A DNA stretch of 64,000 nt from Allopusillimonas sp048270225 (GCA_048270225.1 JBLWTG010000014.1:13889-77888), one strand, 5' to 3'; shown: positions 36,493-45,030, counted from the stretch's first letter. A program made the numbers and translations. The notes: generated from the sequence alone by a model not told the origin.

Positions 36493-36785
36493 GGTCATGG
36501 GCCCTGATAGGGGGGCCATGACCGCAAGCGCAAGAGCGCTTCGGCATCAAGTCAATCCCACAGCAAAATGCCAAGCACCCCAGCCGTCCCAGCGGCGTGA
36601 CATGTGAATTCAATGCAGGGCGGGCAGGGGCTCATCCGGCTGCAGGCACGATCTGAGCCGAGCGAGGCAGGCGCGAAGGGAAGGCCGAAGGGCCTGGACG
36701 AGCGGCCGAAGCGATGTTCGGCGCAGGGGCGCCGAACCGGTGAAGTTGTGCCGAAAGCCGGATGAGCCCCTACCCGCTCGTCAAC
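36493..36785 (+). repeat. Structured repeat element, copy B
   Basis: This is the same two-module organisation as copy A on the opposite strand. The 5' hairpin has the stem GGTCATGG/CCATGACC (36493-36523) with a TGATAGG loop. The conserved CCAAGCACCCCAG is at 36571. The main stem is perfect for 15 bp (AGGGGCTCATCCGGC, 36626-36640 with 36757-36771) and extends to 23 bp with one mismatch and one G-T pair. It encloses a 116-nt core containing AGGCC-GAAG-GGCCT and GTTCGGCGC/GCGCCGAAC hairpins. The element ends near CGTCAACAG. It lies upstream of the gcv promoter. Confidence 0.85.
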
Positions 36786-36856
36786 AGTTTCGCAGCCGCC
36801 CCGATCCAATTCAGAGCACGACAGCCCAAAAACCTCACCCCGGCAGCAAAATCCAT

Positions 36857-36885
36857 TTGTGGCCCAAAACTATTCAGGTTATGCT
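36857..36885 (+). promoter_or_regulatory. Sigma70-like promoter for the gcv operon
   Basis: A -35 hexamer TTGTGG (36857-36862), a 17-bp spacer and a -10 hexamer TATGCT (36880-36885). It is placed about 25 bases before the glycine riboswitch and gives a leader of about 270 nt before gcvT. Confidence 0.65.
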
Positions 36886-36910
36886 TTCACGTTGCTGATA
36901 TCGCACAGGG

Positions 36911-37107
36911 TGGGAGAGCGTCGGCCCTCCGACCGCCGAAGGCGCAATTCGCCCAGAATCGCTCAGGCACCCCGTACCGCCCCAGTGCCCCGCTGCCATC
37001 AACGCAGCAAAACAGCATTCTGGAGAGACCCGCCCGCGCAAACGCGGAAACGGGCGCCGAAGGGGAACCCCGCCACGGGTCAACTCTCAGGCAAAAGGAC
37101 AGAAGGG
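36911..37107 (+). ncRNA. Tandem glycine riboswitch (gcvT RNA)
   Basis: Two consecutive glycine aptamers. The first has GGGAGAG (36912), CCGAAGGCGCAA and CGCTCAGGCA (36960-36969). The second has TGGAGAG (37021), GCCGAAGGGGAA and the diagnostic ACTCTCAGGCAAAAGGACAG (37083-37102). Glycine binding normally turns on the downstream glycine cleavage genes, allowing catabolism when glycine is abundant. The gcvT start codon is 57 bases further on, after a terminator-like hairpin. Confidence 0.95.
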
Positions 37108-37114
37108 CGACGCA

Positions 37115-37142
37115 GCCGGCCAACCGCCGGCGCTTCGTTTTT
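37115..37142 (+). terminator. Riboswitch expression-platform terminator
   Basis: A GCCGGC/GCCGGC hairpin (37115-37131) with a five-base loop is followed closely by a run of five T (37138-37142). It lies between the second aptamer and gcvT. It is likely the structure whose formation is controlled by glycine binding. Confidence 0.7.
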
Positions 37143-37163
37143 CTATCAACGCCAGAGGCCTAC

Positions 37164-38261
37164 ATGTCAGCAGTCACCCCCAAGCATACCGTCCTGCATT
37201 CCGTGCATCTTGATACCGGCGCCAAAATGGTCGATTTCGGCGGGTGGGACATGCCGCTATCCTATGGCTCCCAGCTCGAAGAGCATCACGCCGTGCGCCG
37301 TGAGGCCGGCATGTTCGACGTCTCGCACATGCTCAACGTCGATATCTGCGGTCCCGACGCCCGCGCCTACCTCTCGCGCCTGCTCGCCAACGACGTCGCC
37401 AAGCTTTCCGTGCCCGGAAAAGCCCTGTATTCCTGCATGCTCAATGCCGAGGGCGGTGTCATCGACGACCTCATTACCTATTTTTTTGACGAAAACACCT
37501 GGCGTGTCGTCGTCAACGCCGGCACTGCCGACAAAGACCTGGCATGGATGACCAGCGTGGCGGCATCCGAAAACTTCGACGTCGCCATCGCGCCGCGCCG
37601 CGACCTGGCCATGATTGCCGTGCAGGGGCCGCAGGCGCGCGAACGCGTGTGGGCGGTTCGCCCCGACTGGAAAGAGGCGACGCAGGCGCTCAAGCCTTTC
37701 AACGGCGTCTACGTGACTGAGGATACGCTGGTGGCCCGCACCGGCTACACCGGCGAAGACGGCTTTGAAGTCGTGCTGCCTGCGACGCGGGCCCAGGCCT
37801 TCTGGCAGGACCTCGCGGGGCAGGGCGTGAAACCCTGTGGGCTCGGAGCGCGCGACACGCTGCGCCTGGAGGCCGGCATGAATCTTTACGGCCAGGAAAT
37901 GGACGAGGGCGTCAGCCCCCTGGTGTCCGGCCTGGCCTGGACGGTATCGTTCAAAAATCCCGATCGCCATTTCATCGGCCGCGATGCCATCGAGCAGGCG
38001 CCGGTTGATCGCGCGCTGGTCGGCGTCAAGCTGCTGGAACGCGGCGTGATGCGCGGGCACATGAAGCTGCGCACGGCCCAGGGAGAGGGCGAGTTGACCA
38101 GCGGGTCGATGTCGCCGACGATGGGCGTATCCATAGGCATGGCCCGCGTACCGGCCGGCGTGCAGGCCGGTGATGCCGTCCAGGTGGAAATCCGGGGCAA
38201 ATGGCTGCCCGCAGAAGTGGTAAAAATGCCTTTCGTACGCAATGGCGCGGTTGTCGCCTGA
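37164..38261 (+). CDS. gcvT: Glycine cleavage system T protein (aminomethyltransferase)
   Basis: GcvT transfers the methylene group from the aminomethyl-lipoyl H protein to tetrahydrofolate and releases ammonia. The 365-residue protein begins MSAVTPKHTVLHSVH and has the folate-site Asp in MVDFGGWDMPL. It also has MFDVSHMLNVDI, ARTGYTGEDGFEV and the C-terminal-domain FIGRDAIEQ. The frame is open for 134 codons upstream, but that region is the riboswitch; the ATG at 37164 after an AGAGG ribosome-binding site is the true start. It is first in the gcvTHP operon. Confidence 0.96.
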   Translation: MSAVTPKHTVLHSVHLDTGAKMVDFGGWDMPLSYGSQLEEHHAVRREAGMFDVSHMLNVDICGPDARAYLSRLLANDVAKLSVPGKALYSCMLNAEGGVIDDLITYFFDENTWRVVVNAGTADKDLAWMTSVAASENFDVAIAPRRDLAMIAVQGPQARERVWAVRPDWKEATQALKPFNGVYVTEDTLVARTGYTGEDGFEVVLPATRAQAFWQDLAGQGVKPCGLGARDTLRLEAGMNLYGQEMDEGVSPLVSGLAWTVSFKNPDRHFIGRDAIEQAPVDRALVGVKLLERGVMRGHMKLRTAQGEGELTSGSMSPTMGVSIGMARVPAGVQAGDAVQVEIRGKWLPAEVVKMPFVRNGAVVA

Positions 38262-38343
38262 TGCCTGCGACACGCACGCAAGCAGAACACGAATCCTGAA
38301 CCAGCACTTCCTGAAAACAATATTTTCTATTCTGGGGTAAACA

Positions 38344-38724
38344 ATGAATCTTCCGAACGACCGCAAATATACGTCCTCGCATGAGTGGGTCAAGCCTGAG
38401 GGCGACCTGCTGGTGGTGGGCATTACCGACAACGCGCAGGATCAGCTTGGCGATCTGGTGTATGTCGGCGACTTCAATACCGGCGTTACGCTGTCGGCCG
38501 GCGACACGGCGGGCGTGGTGGAGTCGGTCAAGGCGGCTTCCGACATTTACGCGCCTGTCGACGGCGACGTTGTTGAGTTCAACGAAGCGCTGGGCGATGC
38601 GCCCAACCTGATCAACGAGTCCGCCTTTGATAACTGGATCTTCAAGATCAAGCCGACCAATCCGGGTGCTGCCGATGGATTGCTCGATGCCGACGGCTAC
38701 AAGGCGCTGGTCGACGCAGACTGA
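38344..38724 (+). CDS. gcvH: Glycine cleavage system H protein
   Basis: The lipoyl carrier of the glycine cleavage complex, shuttling the aminomethyl intermediate between P, T and L proteins. The 126-residue protein carries the lipoylated Lys in GVVESVKAASDIYAP near residue 65, within the normal H-protein fold (SSHEWVKPEGD at the N-terminus, WIFKIKPTN near the end). It is spaced 82 bases from gcvT and 120 bases from gcvP. Lipoate attachment enzymes and the L protein are not in the window. Confidence 0.97.
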   Translation: MNLPNDRKYTSSHEWVKPEGDLLVVGITDNAQDQLGDLVYVGDFNTGVTLSAGDTAGVVESVKAASDIYAPVDGDVVEFNEALGDAPNLINESAFDNWIFKIKPTNPGAADGLLDADGYKALVDAD

Positions 38725-38844
38725 TCCAGGCGACAGCCCGGCGGCGCGCCTGTGCTGCGCGGACCAGCCTGAGGCACACGCCCTGGCCAGTCCGCAGGCC
38801 GCCGTACCTTTCATTTTTCAGTGTTCTCTTCAGATTATTCGATC

Positions 38845-41739
38845 ATGCTGCGTGACCTAGACCCTCATTCCGAATTCATTCCCCGACACATCGGGCCCAG
38901 CCCCGACGACCAGGCCCATATGCTGGCGGCCATCGGCGCGCCCGATCTGCACAGCCTGATCGGCGATGTAGTGCCGCCCAGCATTCTCAAGCGCGGAGCG
39001 CTTGATCTGCCGGCATCACGCAGCGAAGCGGATGCGCTGGACGCCTTGCGCGAGGTGGCAGGCCGCAACCAGGTGTTTCGCAACTACATCGGGCAAGGCT
39101 ACTACGGCACGCGGGTGCCCAATGTGATTCTGCGCAACATTCTGGAGAACCCCGCCTGGTATACGGCCTACACGCCATATCAGCCGGAGATCTCGCAGGG
39201 GCGCCTGGAAGCGCTACTCAATTACCAGACCATGGTGTCCGACCTGACCGGGCTGGATATCGCCAATGCATCGCTGCTGGACGAAGGTACCGCCGCAGCT
39301 GAGGCCATGGCCTTGGCGCGCCGCGGTTCGCGCGTCAAGAGCAATGTGTTTTTTGTCTCGCAGCATTGCCATCCCCAGACCATCGAGGTGGTGCGCACCC
39401 GCGCCGAAGGCCTGGGCATAGCTATGCAGGTAGGTGACGAGTCACAGGGCCTGCCGGAGTGCTTTGGCGTCCTGTTGCAGTACCCGCACAGCCTGGGCGG
39501 CATTGCTGACTATCGAGAACTGGCTGCGTCTGCGCATGAGGCGGGCGCCCTGGTCGCGGTGGCCACGGATCTGTTGGCACTGGCCTTGCTGGCGCCGCCG
39601 GGAGAGTGGGGCGCCGATATCGCCGTGGGGTCGGCGCAGCGTTTCGGCGTGCCCATGGGTTTTGGCGGCCCGCATGCCGGCTTCATGGCCTGTCGCGACA
39701 GCTTCAAGCGCAATCTGCCGGGCAGGCTGGTCGGCGTGTCGCGCGACAGCCAGGGCGCGCCCGCGCTGCGCCTGGCGTTGCAGACGCGCGAGCAGCATAT
39801 CCGCCGCGAGAAAGCTACGTCCAACATCTGCACGGCCCAGGTCCTGCTGGCGGTGATGGCTGGCATGTATGCCGTCTGGCATGGGCCGCAAGGCCTGCGC
39901 CGCATTGCGGAACGGGTGGCAACGCTGACCGCATTCCTGAGCGAATCGCTGGCCGGCCTGGGGATCAAGGTGGCCAATACCTCGTATTTCGATACGCTGC
40001 TGCTCGAGACCGGGGCCCAGACGCAGGCCATTGTGGCCGCTGCGCAGGCGGCCCGCATCAATCTGCGGCAGGCGAGCGCCGGTCGCCTGGCCGTATCACT
40101 GGATGAAACGGTCACGGTGGCCGATCTGAATGCGCTCTTGTCGGTATTCGCCGGGGCGCTGGGCAAGCACTGGGACGCGCAGGCGGAACAGCATCTGCCG
40201 CAGGCCAGCGGTCTGCCCGATGCGTTGCGCCGGCAATCGCCCATTCTGGCCCATCCTGCATTTTCCCGCGTGCAGTCGGAAACCGATATGTTGCGCTATC
40301 TGCGCAGCCTGGCGGATAAAGACCTGGCGCTGGACCGCACCATGATCCCGCTCGGTTCGTGCACCATGAAGCTGAATGCCACCGCGGAGATGATTCCCGT
40401 CACCTGGCCCGAGTTCAGCGATATCCATCCTTTTGCACCCGCATCGCAAACGCAGGGTTACAAGGAGCTGGTCGACAGGCTGTCGCGGGCCTTGTGCGAG
40501 ATTACGGGCTATGACGACATCAGCCTGCAGCCCAATTCGGGCGCGCAGGGCGAGTATGCCGGCCTGCTTGCCATACGCGGCTACCATCGCGCCAACGGGC
40601 AGGATCAGCGCAATGTCTGCCTGATCCCTGCGTCCGCGCACGGCACCAATCCTGCCTCGGCCCAACTGGCAGGCATGGACGTCGTCGTGGTGGCCTCTGA
40701 CAGCCATGGCAACGTCGACGTGGCCGATCTGAAAGACAAGATCGCCCGGGTCGGTGATCGCCTGGCGGCGCTGATGATCACCTATCCATCTACGCATGGC
40801 GTGTTCGAGACAGCGATCACCGAAATCTGCGAACTGGTGCACGAGGCGGGCGGGCAAGTGTATCTGGACGGCGCAAACATGAATGCCATGGTGGGCCTGG
40901 CGCAGCCCGGCAAATTCGGGGGCGACGTATCGCACCTGAACCTGCACAAAACCTTCTGCATTCCGCATGGCGGCGGCGGCCCCGGCGTGGGGCCGGTCGC
41001 GGTGCGTGCGCATCTGGCGCCTTACCTGCCCGGGGTGGTGAACGAATCCGGAACGCTGCCCGATGGCACGAAAATCGGCCCGGTATCGGCCGCGCCATAT
41101 GGTTCGGCCAGCATTTTGCCGATTTCCTATATGTATATCGTCATGATGGGCAATGAGGGCCTGCTGGCGGCGACCGAAACCGCCATCCTGAACGCCAACT
41201 ACATTGCGGCGCGGCTCAAGCATCATTATCCGATTCTGTACGCCGGCCCCAGCGGCCGCGTGGCGCACGAGTGCATTCTGGACATCCGGCCCATCAAGGA
41301 TAGCTGCGGGATTTCGGCCGAAGACATCGCCAAGCGCCTGGTGGACTATGGCTTCCACGCGCCGACCATGAGCTTCCCTGTCGCAGGCACGCTGATGGTC
41401 GAGCCGACAGAGTCCGAAGGCCTGGCCGAGCTGGACCGCTTTGTTGATGCCATGATTGCCATACGCGAGGAAATCGCCAGGGTCGAGCGCGGCGAAAGCG
41501 ATGCGCAGGACAATGTGCTCAGGAATGCGCCGCATACGGCGCAGATGCTGATGGTGTCCGAATGGCATCACGATTACACTCGCGAGCAGGCAGCCTATCC
41601 GCTGGCCAGCCTGCGCGACGGCAAATATTGGCCGCCCGTGGCGCGTGTCGATAATGCCTATGGTGACCGCAATCTGGTGTGCGCCTGCCCGCCGATGGAG
41701 GCATATCAGGATGCCGCAGCGGTCCTGGCGGCGCAGTAA
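38845..41739 (+). CDS. gcvP: Glycine dehydrogenase (decarboxylating), P protein
   Basis: The PLP-dependent decarboxylase of the glycine cleavage system, single-chain form of 964 residues (N- and C-terminal halves both present). The start region is HSEFIPRHIGPS. The cofactor Lys is in LNLHKTFCIPHGGGGPG in the C-terminal half, together with IPLGSCTMKLNATAEM. A GTG eight codons earlier (38821) is a possible alternative start. Neither start has a strong ribosome-binding site. It is the last gene of the operon, followed by an intrinsic terminator. Confidence 0.96.
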   Translation: MLRDLDPHSEFIPRHIGPSPDDQAHMLAAIGAPDLHSLIGDVVPPSILKRGALDLPASRSEADALDALREVAGRNQVFRNYIGQGYYGTRVPNVILRNILENPAWYTAYTPYQPEISQGRLEALLNYQTMVSDLTGLDIANASLLDEGTAAAEAMALARRGSRVKSNVFFVSQHCHPQTIEVVRTRAEGLGIAMQVGDESQGLPECFGVLLQYPHSLGGIADYRELAASAHEAGALVAVATDLLALALLAPPGEWGADIAVGSAQRFGVPMGFGGPHAGFMACRDSFKRNLPGRLVGVSRDSQGAPALRLALQTREQHIRREKATSNICTAQVLLAVMAGMYAVWHGPQGLRRIAERVATLTAFLSESLAGLGIKVANTSYFDTLLLETGAQTQAIVAAAQAARINLRQASAGRLAVSLDETVTVADLNALLSVFAGALGKHWDAQAEQHLPQASGLPDALRRQSPILAHPAFSRVQSETDMLRYLRSLADKDLALDRTMIPLGSCTMKLNATAEMIPVTWPEFSDIHPFAPASQTQGYKELVDRLSRALCEITGYDDISLQPNSGAQGEYAGLLAIRGYHRANGQDQRNVCLIPASAHGTNPASAQLAGMDVVVVASDSHGNVDVADLKDKIARVGDRLAALMITYPSTHGVFETAITEICELVHEAGGQVYLDGANMNAMVGLAQPGKFGGDVSHLNLHKTFCIPHGGGGPGVGPVAVRAHLAPYLPGVVNESGTLPDGTKIGPVSAAPYGSASILPISYMYIVMMGNEGLLAATETAILNANYIAARLKHHYPILYAGPSGRVAHECILDIRPIKDSCGISAEDIAKRLVDYGFHAPTMSFPVAGTLMVEPTESEGLAELDRFVDAMIAIREEIARVERGESDAQDNVLRNAPHTAQMLMVSEWHHDYTREQAAYPLASLRDGKYWPPVARVDNAYGDRNLVCACPPMEAYQDAAAVLAAQ

Positions 41740-41761
41740 GCACGACGATAGGCCTGTCAGT

Positions 41762-41801
41762 AAAAACCGGCGCTGCGCTTTCGGGCCGCGCCGGTTTTTT
41801 T
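41762..41801 (+). terminator. Intrinsic terminator after gcvP
   Basis: The stem AAAAACCGGCGC / GCGCCGGTTTTT is followed by T residues. The A-tract at the left end may also let it act on the convergent minus-strand aminotransferase gene. Confidence 0.85.
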
Positions 41802-41834
41802 GCGCCCGCCGGTATGGTGGGCGGGCACACAGAC

Positions 41835-43160
41835 TTACTTCACCGTGTCGAGGACCTTGCGGATAGTCTGGAAGATGCGGCCGATCTGCGCCTCGTCGAT
41901 GATGAGCGGCGGCGAGACGGCCAGGATATCGCCGGTGTAGCGCACCATGACGCCTTCATCGAAACATTTTCCGAATGCCTCGGCAGCGCGGGCGCCCACG
42001 GCGCCGTCGCGCGACTTCAGTTCTATTCCCGCCACCAGGCCCAGGTTGCGGACGTCGACGACATGCGGCGCGTCTTCCAGTGAGTGAGCGGCATCTTCGA
42101 AGACCCCGGACAGATCTCTGGCGCGTTGAAAGAGCTGCTCCTGTTCGTAAATACCCAGGGTGGCCAGGATGGCGGCGGTCGCCAGCGGATGCGCCGAATA
42201 GGTATAGCCGTGGAAGAACTCGATGCCGGTGTCGGCGGCGCCCAGTATGGTGTCGTGGATACCGCGCTTGACGGCGACCGCGCCTGCGGGCACAGCGGCA
42301 TTGCTGATGCCCTTGGCCATGGCGATGATGTCGGGGGTGACGCCGAAGAACTCGCTGGCGGTGGGGGCGCCCAGGCGGCCATAACCGGTGATGACTTCGT
42401 CGAAGATCAGCAGGATGCCGTGCTTTTCGGTGATGGCGCGCAGTTTCTCCAGATAGCCCTTGGGCGGGATGAGCACGCCAGTGGATCCGGCCAGGGGCTC
42501 CACGATGACGGCGGCGATGGTGGAGGCGTCATGCAGTGCGACGATGCGTTCCAGATCATCGGCAAAGTGTTCGCCCCAGGCCGGCTGGCCGCGCGAGTTC
42601 GCGTTCTTGGACAGGTCGTGCGTGTGGGGCAGGTGATCGACATGCGGCAGCAGGGCGCCCGAGAAGGTCTTGCGGTTGGGTGAGATGCCGCCGACGGAAA
42701 TACCGCCGAAGCCGACGCCATGATAGCCGCGTTCGCGTCCGATCAAGCGGGTGCGCTGGCCTTCGCCGCGTGCGCGGTGATAGGCCAGTGCAATCTTGAG
42801 CGAGGTATCCACGGACTCCGATCCCGAGTTCGTGAAGAAGATGCGGTCCATCCCTTGAGGCATGAGGCCGGCGACTGCCGATGCGGCGCGAAAGGAATCC
42901 AGGTGTCCAAGCTGGAAGCTGGGCGCGTAGTCCAGCTCGGCGGTCTGTTTCGAAATAGCGTCGATGATCTCCTGGCGGCCGTGGCCTGCATTGACGCACC
43001 ACAGGCCGGCTGTGCCATCCACGATCTGCCTGCCGTCGGCGGTGGTGTAGTACATGTCCTTGGCCCCGGTCAGCAGGCGCGGATGCGCCTTGAACTGACG
43101 GTTGGCGGTAAATGGCATCCAGAGATTGGACATGTCCGGAAGCGTGGCTTGGCTGCTCAT
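41835..43160 (-). CDS. Class III omega-amino acid:pyruvate-type aminotransferase
   Basis: A 441-residue PLP enzyme of the omega-transaminase group, resembling beta-alanine:pyruvate transaminases. Segments include LWMPFTANRQFKAHPRLL at the N-terminus and FFTNSGSESVDTSLKIAL. GLWCVNAGHGRQEI is also present, as is LLIFDEVITGYGRLG with the PLP Asp. The catalytic Lys is in IIAMAKGISNAAVPAGAV. The gene is divergent from a MocR-type regulator that itself has an aminotransferase-like domain. This arrangement usually means the regulator senses the amine substrate. The natural substrate (beta-alanine, taurine, GABA-like amine) is undetermined. Confidence 0.9.
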   Translation of the reverse strand: MSSQATLPDMSNLWMPFTANRQFKAHPRLLTGAKDMYYTTADGRQIVDGTAGLWCVNAGHGRQEIIDAISKQTAELDYAPSFQLGHLDSFRAASAVAGLMPQGMDRIFFTNSGSESVDTSLKIALAYHRARGEGQRTRLIGRERGYHGVGFGGISVGGISPNRKTFSGALLPHVDHLPHTHDLSKNANSRGQPAWGEHFADDLERIVALHDASTIAAVIVEPLAGSTGVLIPPKGYLEKLRAITEKHGILLIFDEVITGYGRLGAPTASEFFGVTPDIIAMAKGISNAAVPAGAVAVKRGIHDTILGAADTGIEFFHGYTYSAHPLATAAILATLGIYEQEQLFQRARDLSGVFEDAAHSLEDAPHVVDVRNLGLVAGIELKSRDGAVGARAAEAFGKCFDEGVMVRYTGDILAVSPPLIIDEAQIGRIFQTIRKVLDTVK

Positions 43161-43269
43161 GTTTGCCTCGATATTGAATAGGAGCTGGGGGCGAAAAGGC
43201 CTTCTTGCAGCTATTCTCGGCCGGCTGACCAGGCAAATAAATATACGGAACAGGCAAAATATTCCAACT

Positions 43270-43302
43270 GTACTGATAGAATAAAAAAAATCGTACTGTT
43301 AG
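43270..43302. promoter_or_regulatory. Direct repeats, probable MocR operator
   Basis: GTACTGATAG (43270-43279) and GTACTGTTAG (43293-43302) are direct repeats 23 bp apart (about two helical turns), separated by an A-rich spacer. They sit immediately before the MocR start, in the divergent promoter region. Direct-repeat operators are typical of MocR/GabR-type regulators. Confidence 0.55.
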
Positions 43303-43311
43303 GGTGCCGTC

Positions 43312-44748
43312 ATGAAGTTCTTCCAGCCCGTGCGCGATCGTCTTCAGGCGCAATCCCTTGTAGATCAGGTTGTTGCCGCGATTGAGCAGGCCATACGCAC
43401 ACAACTGCTGCGGCCTGGCATGGCCCTGCCATCGGTGCGTGCCTTTGCCCGCGAACATGGGATCAGTCCCTTCACTGTATCGGCTGCCTATAGCCGGCTG
43501 GTGGCCCAGAACTGGTTGGTTGCCAGGCCTGGATCCGGCTACCGCGTGGCGGCCAGCGTGTCCGGCCAGGAGCGCCCTTTGCGCGATCAGGCGCTGGCGG
43601 GCTGGGAGCCGCCCAGGCTGGGCGCCGCCTGGCTGCTGTCGGATGTTTTTGCCGACCACTCCATTCCCATCAAGTCCGGCTGCGGCTGGCTGCCGACGGA
43701 ATGGCTGGACGAAACCGGGCTGCGGCAGTCGCTGCGGCAGGTGGCCCGCACGCCCATCAATCAACTGGCCGGTTACGGGCATCCCTACGGCTATTACCCC
43801 TTGCGGGAACACATCTGCCAGTTCCTGGCGGGGCATGGCCTGGCACTGGAGGCCGATCAGATCTTGCTGACACAGGGCGCGAGCCAGGGGCTGGATATTG
43901 TCATGCGCACGCTGCTGCAGCCAGGCGATGTAATTGCCGTGGAGCTGCCCAGCTACGCCAACATTCTGCCGGCCCTGCGCCTTTCGGGCCTGACGGTGCG
44001 GGGCATACGCCGAAATGAAGAAGGATTGATGGCTGACGAGCTGGAGGCGCTGGCACGACAGGAAGATGTCAAGGCGCTGTTTGTCACCACTGTTCTGCAC
44101 AATCCTACCGGCACCAGCCTGTCCATGCGTAACGCGTTCCGCGTGCTGCAGTTGGCCGAGCGCTACGACTTCCGCATTATCGAAGACGATGTTTCGCGCG
44201 ATCTGCTGCCTGGCCTGGGCCCCATGCTGGCCGCCATGGCTGGCGCGGGCAGGGTGATTCAGGTCTCGGGCTTTTCCAAGAGCATCATGCCGTCGATGCG
44301 GGTCGGCTACATCGCGGCCGACGCGGTGCTGACCCGCGAGTTCGCCAAAACCAAGATGGCGCTGGGCCTCACCACGCCGGAAATGATGGAACGCACCGTG
44401 CATCAGGTATTGCGCCAGGGACGCCACCGCGCCCATTTGCAGCGCATTCAGGAACGCCTGAGGCAGGCTCACGACGAGCTGTGCGTGCTGATGGATGAGC
44501 ATGGCCTGGAGGTCTGCGCCAGGCCGGGCGCGGGGCTTTTTCTGTGGGCGCGCCTGCCCGGATCCTGGCGCGATCACGGCGCCGTGCAGCTGGCAGAGCT
44601 CGCGCTGCGCGACGGCATCTGGCTGGCGCCCGGCGCTTATTTCGATCCCGCGCAGGCCGATACCGGCTGGCTGCGCTTTAACGTCGCCTATTCACGGCAT
44701 CCTGCCTTATGGACATTCATCCGCAAGGCGATGCAAACCGCGGCCTGA
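43312..44748 (+). CDS. MocR-type (GntR-HTH + aminotransferase domain) transcriptional regulator
   Basis: A 478-residue regulator. The N-terminal GntR winged helix (LVDQVVAAIEQAIRTQLLRP, then LPSVRAFAREHGISPFTVSA) is fused to a fold-type I aminotransferase-like effector domain that binds PLP. The PLP Lys is expected in VSGFSKSIMPSMRVGYIA. VTTVLHNPTGTSLS is the cofactor-contacting Asn-Pro segment. The divergent class III aminotransferase is the obvious target, and paired direct repeats overlap the intervening promoter region. The start at 43312 follows a TTAGGGTG ribosome-binding site. Confidence 0.92.
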   Translation: MKFFQPVRDRLQAQSLVDQVVAAIEQAIRTQLLRPGMALPSVRAFAREHGISPFTVSAAYSRLVAQNWLVARPGSGYRVAASVSGQERPLRDQALAGWEPPRLGAAWLLSDVFADHSIPIKSGCGWLPTEWLDETGLRQSLRQVARTPINQLAGYGHPYGYYPLREHICQFLAGHGLALEADQILLTQGASQGLDIVMRTLLQPGDVIAVELPSYANILPALRLSGLTVRGIRRNEEGLMADELEALARQEDVKALFVTTVLHNPTGTSLSMRNAFRVLQLAERYDFRIIEDDVSRDLLPGLGPMLAAMAGAGRVIQVSGFSKSIMPSMRVGYIAADAVLTREFAKTKMALGLTTPEMMERTVHQVLRQGRHRAHLQRIQERLRQAHDELCVLMDEHGLEVCARPGAGLFLWARLPGSWRDHGAVQLAELALRDGIWLAPGAYFDPAQADTGWLRFNVAYSRHPALWTFIRKAMQTAA

Positions 44749-44768
44749 GCGAGGCTGCACCACTTTTC

Positions 44769-44792
44769 ACCTGTTGCTGAAACAGGTCTTTT
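44769..44792 (+). terminator. Short terminator-like hairpin after the MocR gene
   Basis: ACCTGTT/AACAGGT with a GCTGA loop is followed by CTTTT. It is placed 20 bases after the MocR stop codon and just before repeat copy C. Confidence 0.6.
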
Positions 44793-44812
44793 GTACAGAC
44801 CTGCCGCCTTGC

Positions 44813-45030
44813 AAAAAGGCCAAGCACCCCAGTCGTCCCAGCGGCGTGCCGTATGCATTCACCGCAGGCTGGGCGGCGTCTTGTCCGGCTGCAGGCATGA
44901 TCTGAGCTGAGCGAGGCGGAAGCGAAGGGAAGGCCGAAGGGCCTGGACGAGCGAGCCGATGCGGTGTTCGGCGCGTGGGCGCCGAACCGGCGAAGTTGTG
45001 CCGGAAGCCGGGCAAGACGTCGCCCGGCCG
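44813..45030 (+). repeat. Structured repeat element, copy C (main module only)
   Basis: AAAAAGGCCAAGCACCCCAG opens the element. The main stem pairs 44868-44889 with 45007-45028 over 22 positions, with three G-T pairs and no other mismatch. It encloses a 117-nt core with AGGCC-GAAG-GGCCT and GTTCGGCGC-GTGG-GCGCCGAAC hairpins. The GATAG-loop hairpin seen upstream of copies A and B is not recognisable here; a different short hairpin takes its place. The element fills the gap between the MocR gene and folA together with the direct repeats at 45029-45091. Confidence 0.85.

Noticed and set aside
35967..36809. Several 60-130-codon frames in the yhiN-gcvT gap and again at 44717-45282
   Set aside because: They coincide with the structured repeat copies and recur on both strands because the repeat sequence recurs. 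Conservation follows stem pairing rather than codons.
36762..37163. Open reading frame extending gcvT 134 codons upstream
   Set aside because: The region encodes the glycine riboswitch and its terminator. The family starts at the ATG at 37164 with a ribosome-binding site.
42556..44577. 673-codon minus-strand frame spanning the MocR gene and the aminotransferase start
   Set aside because: It crosses the divergent promoter region and overlaps two recognised genes in other frames.
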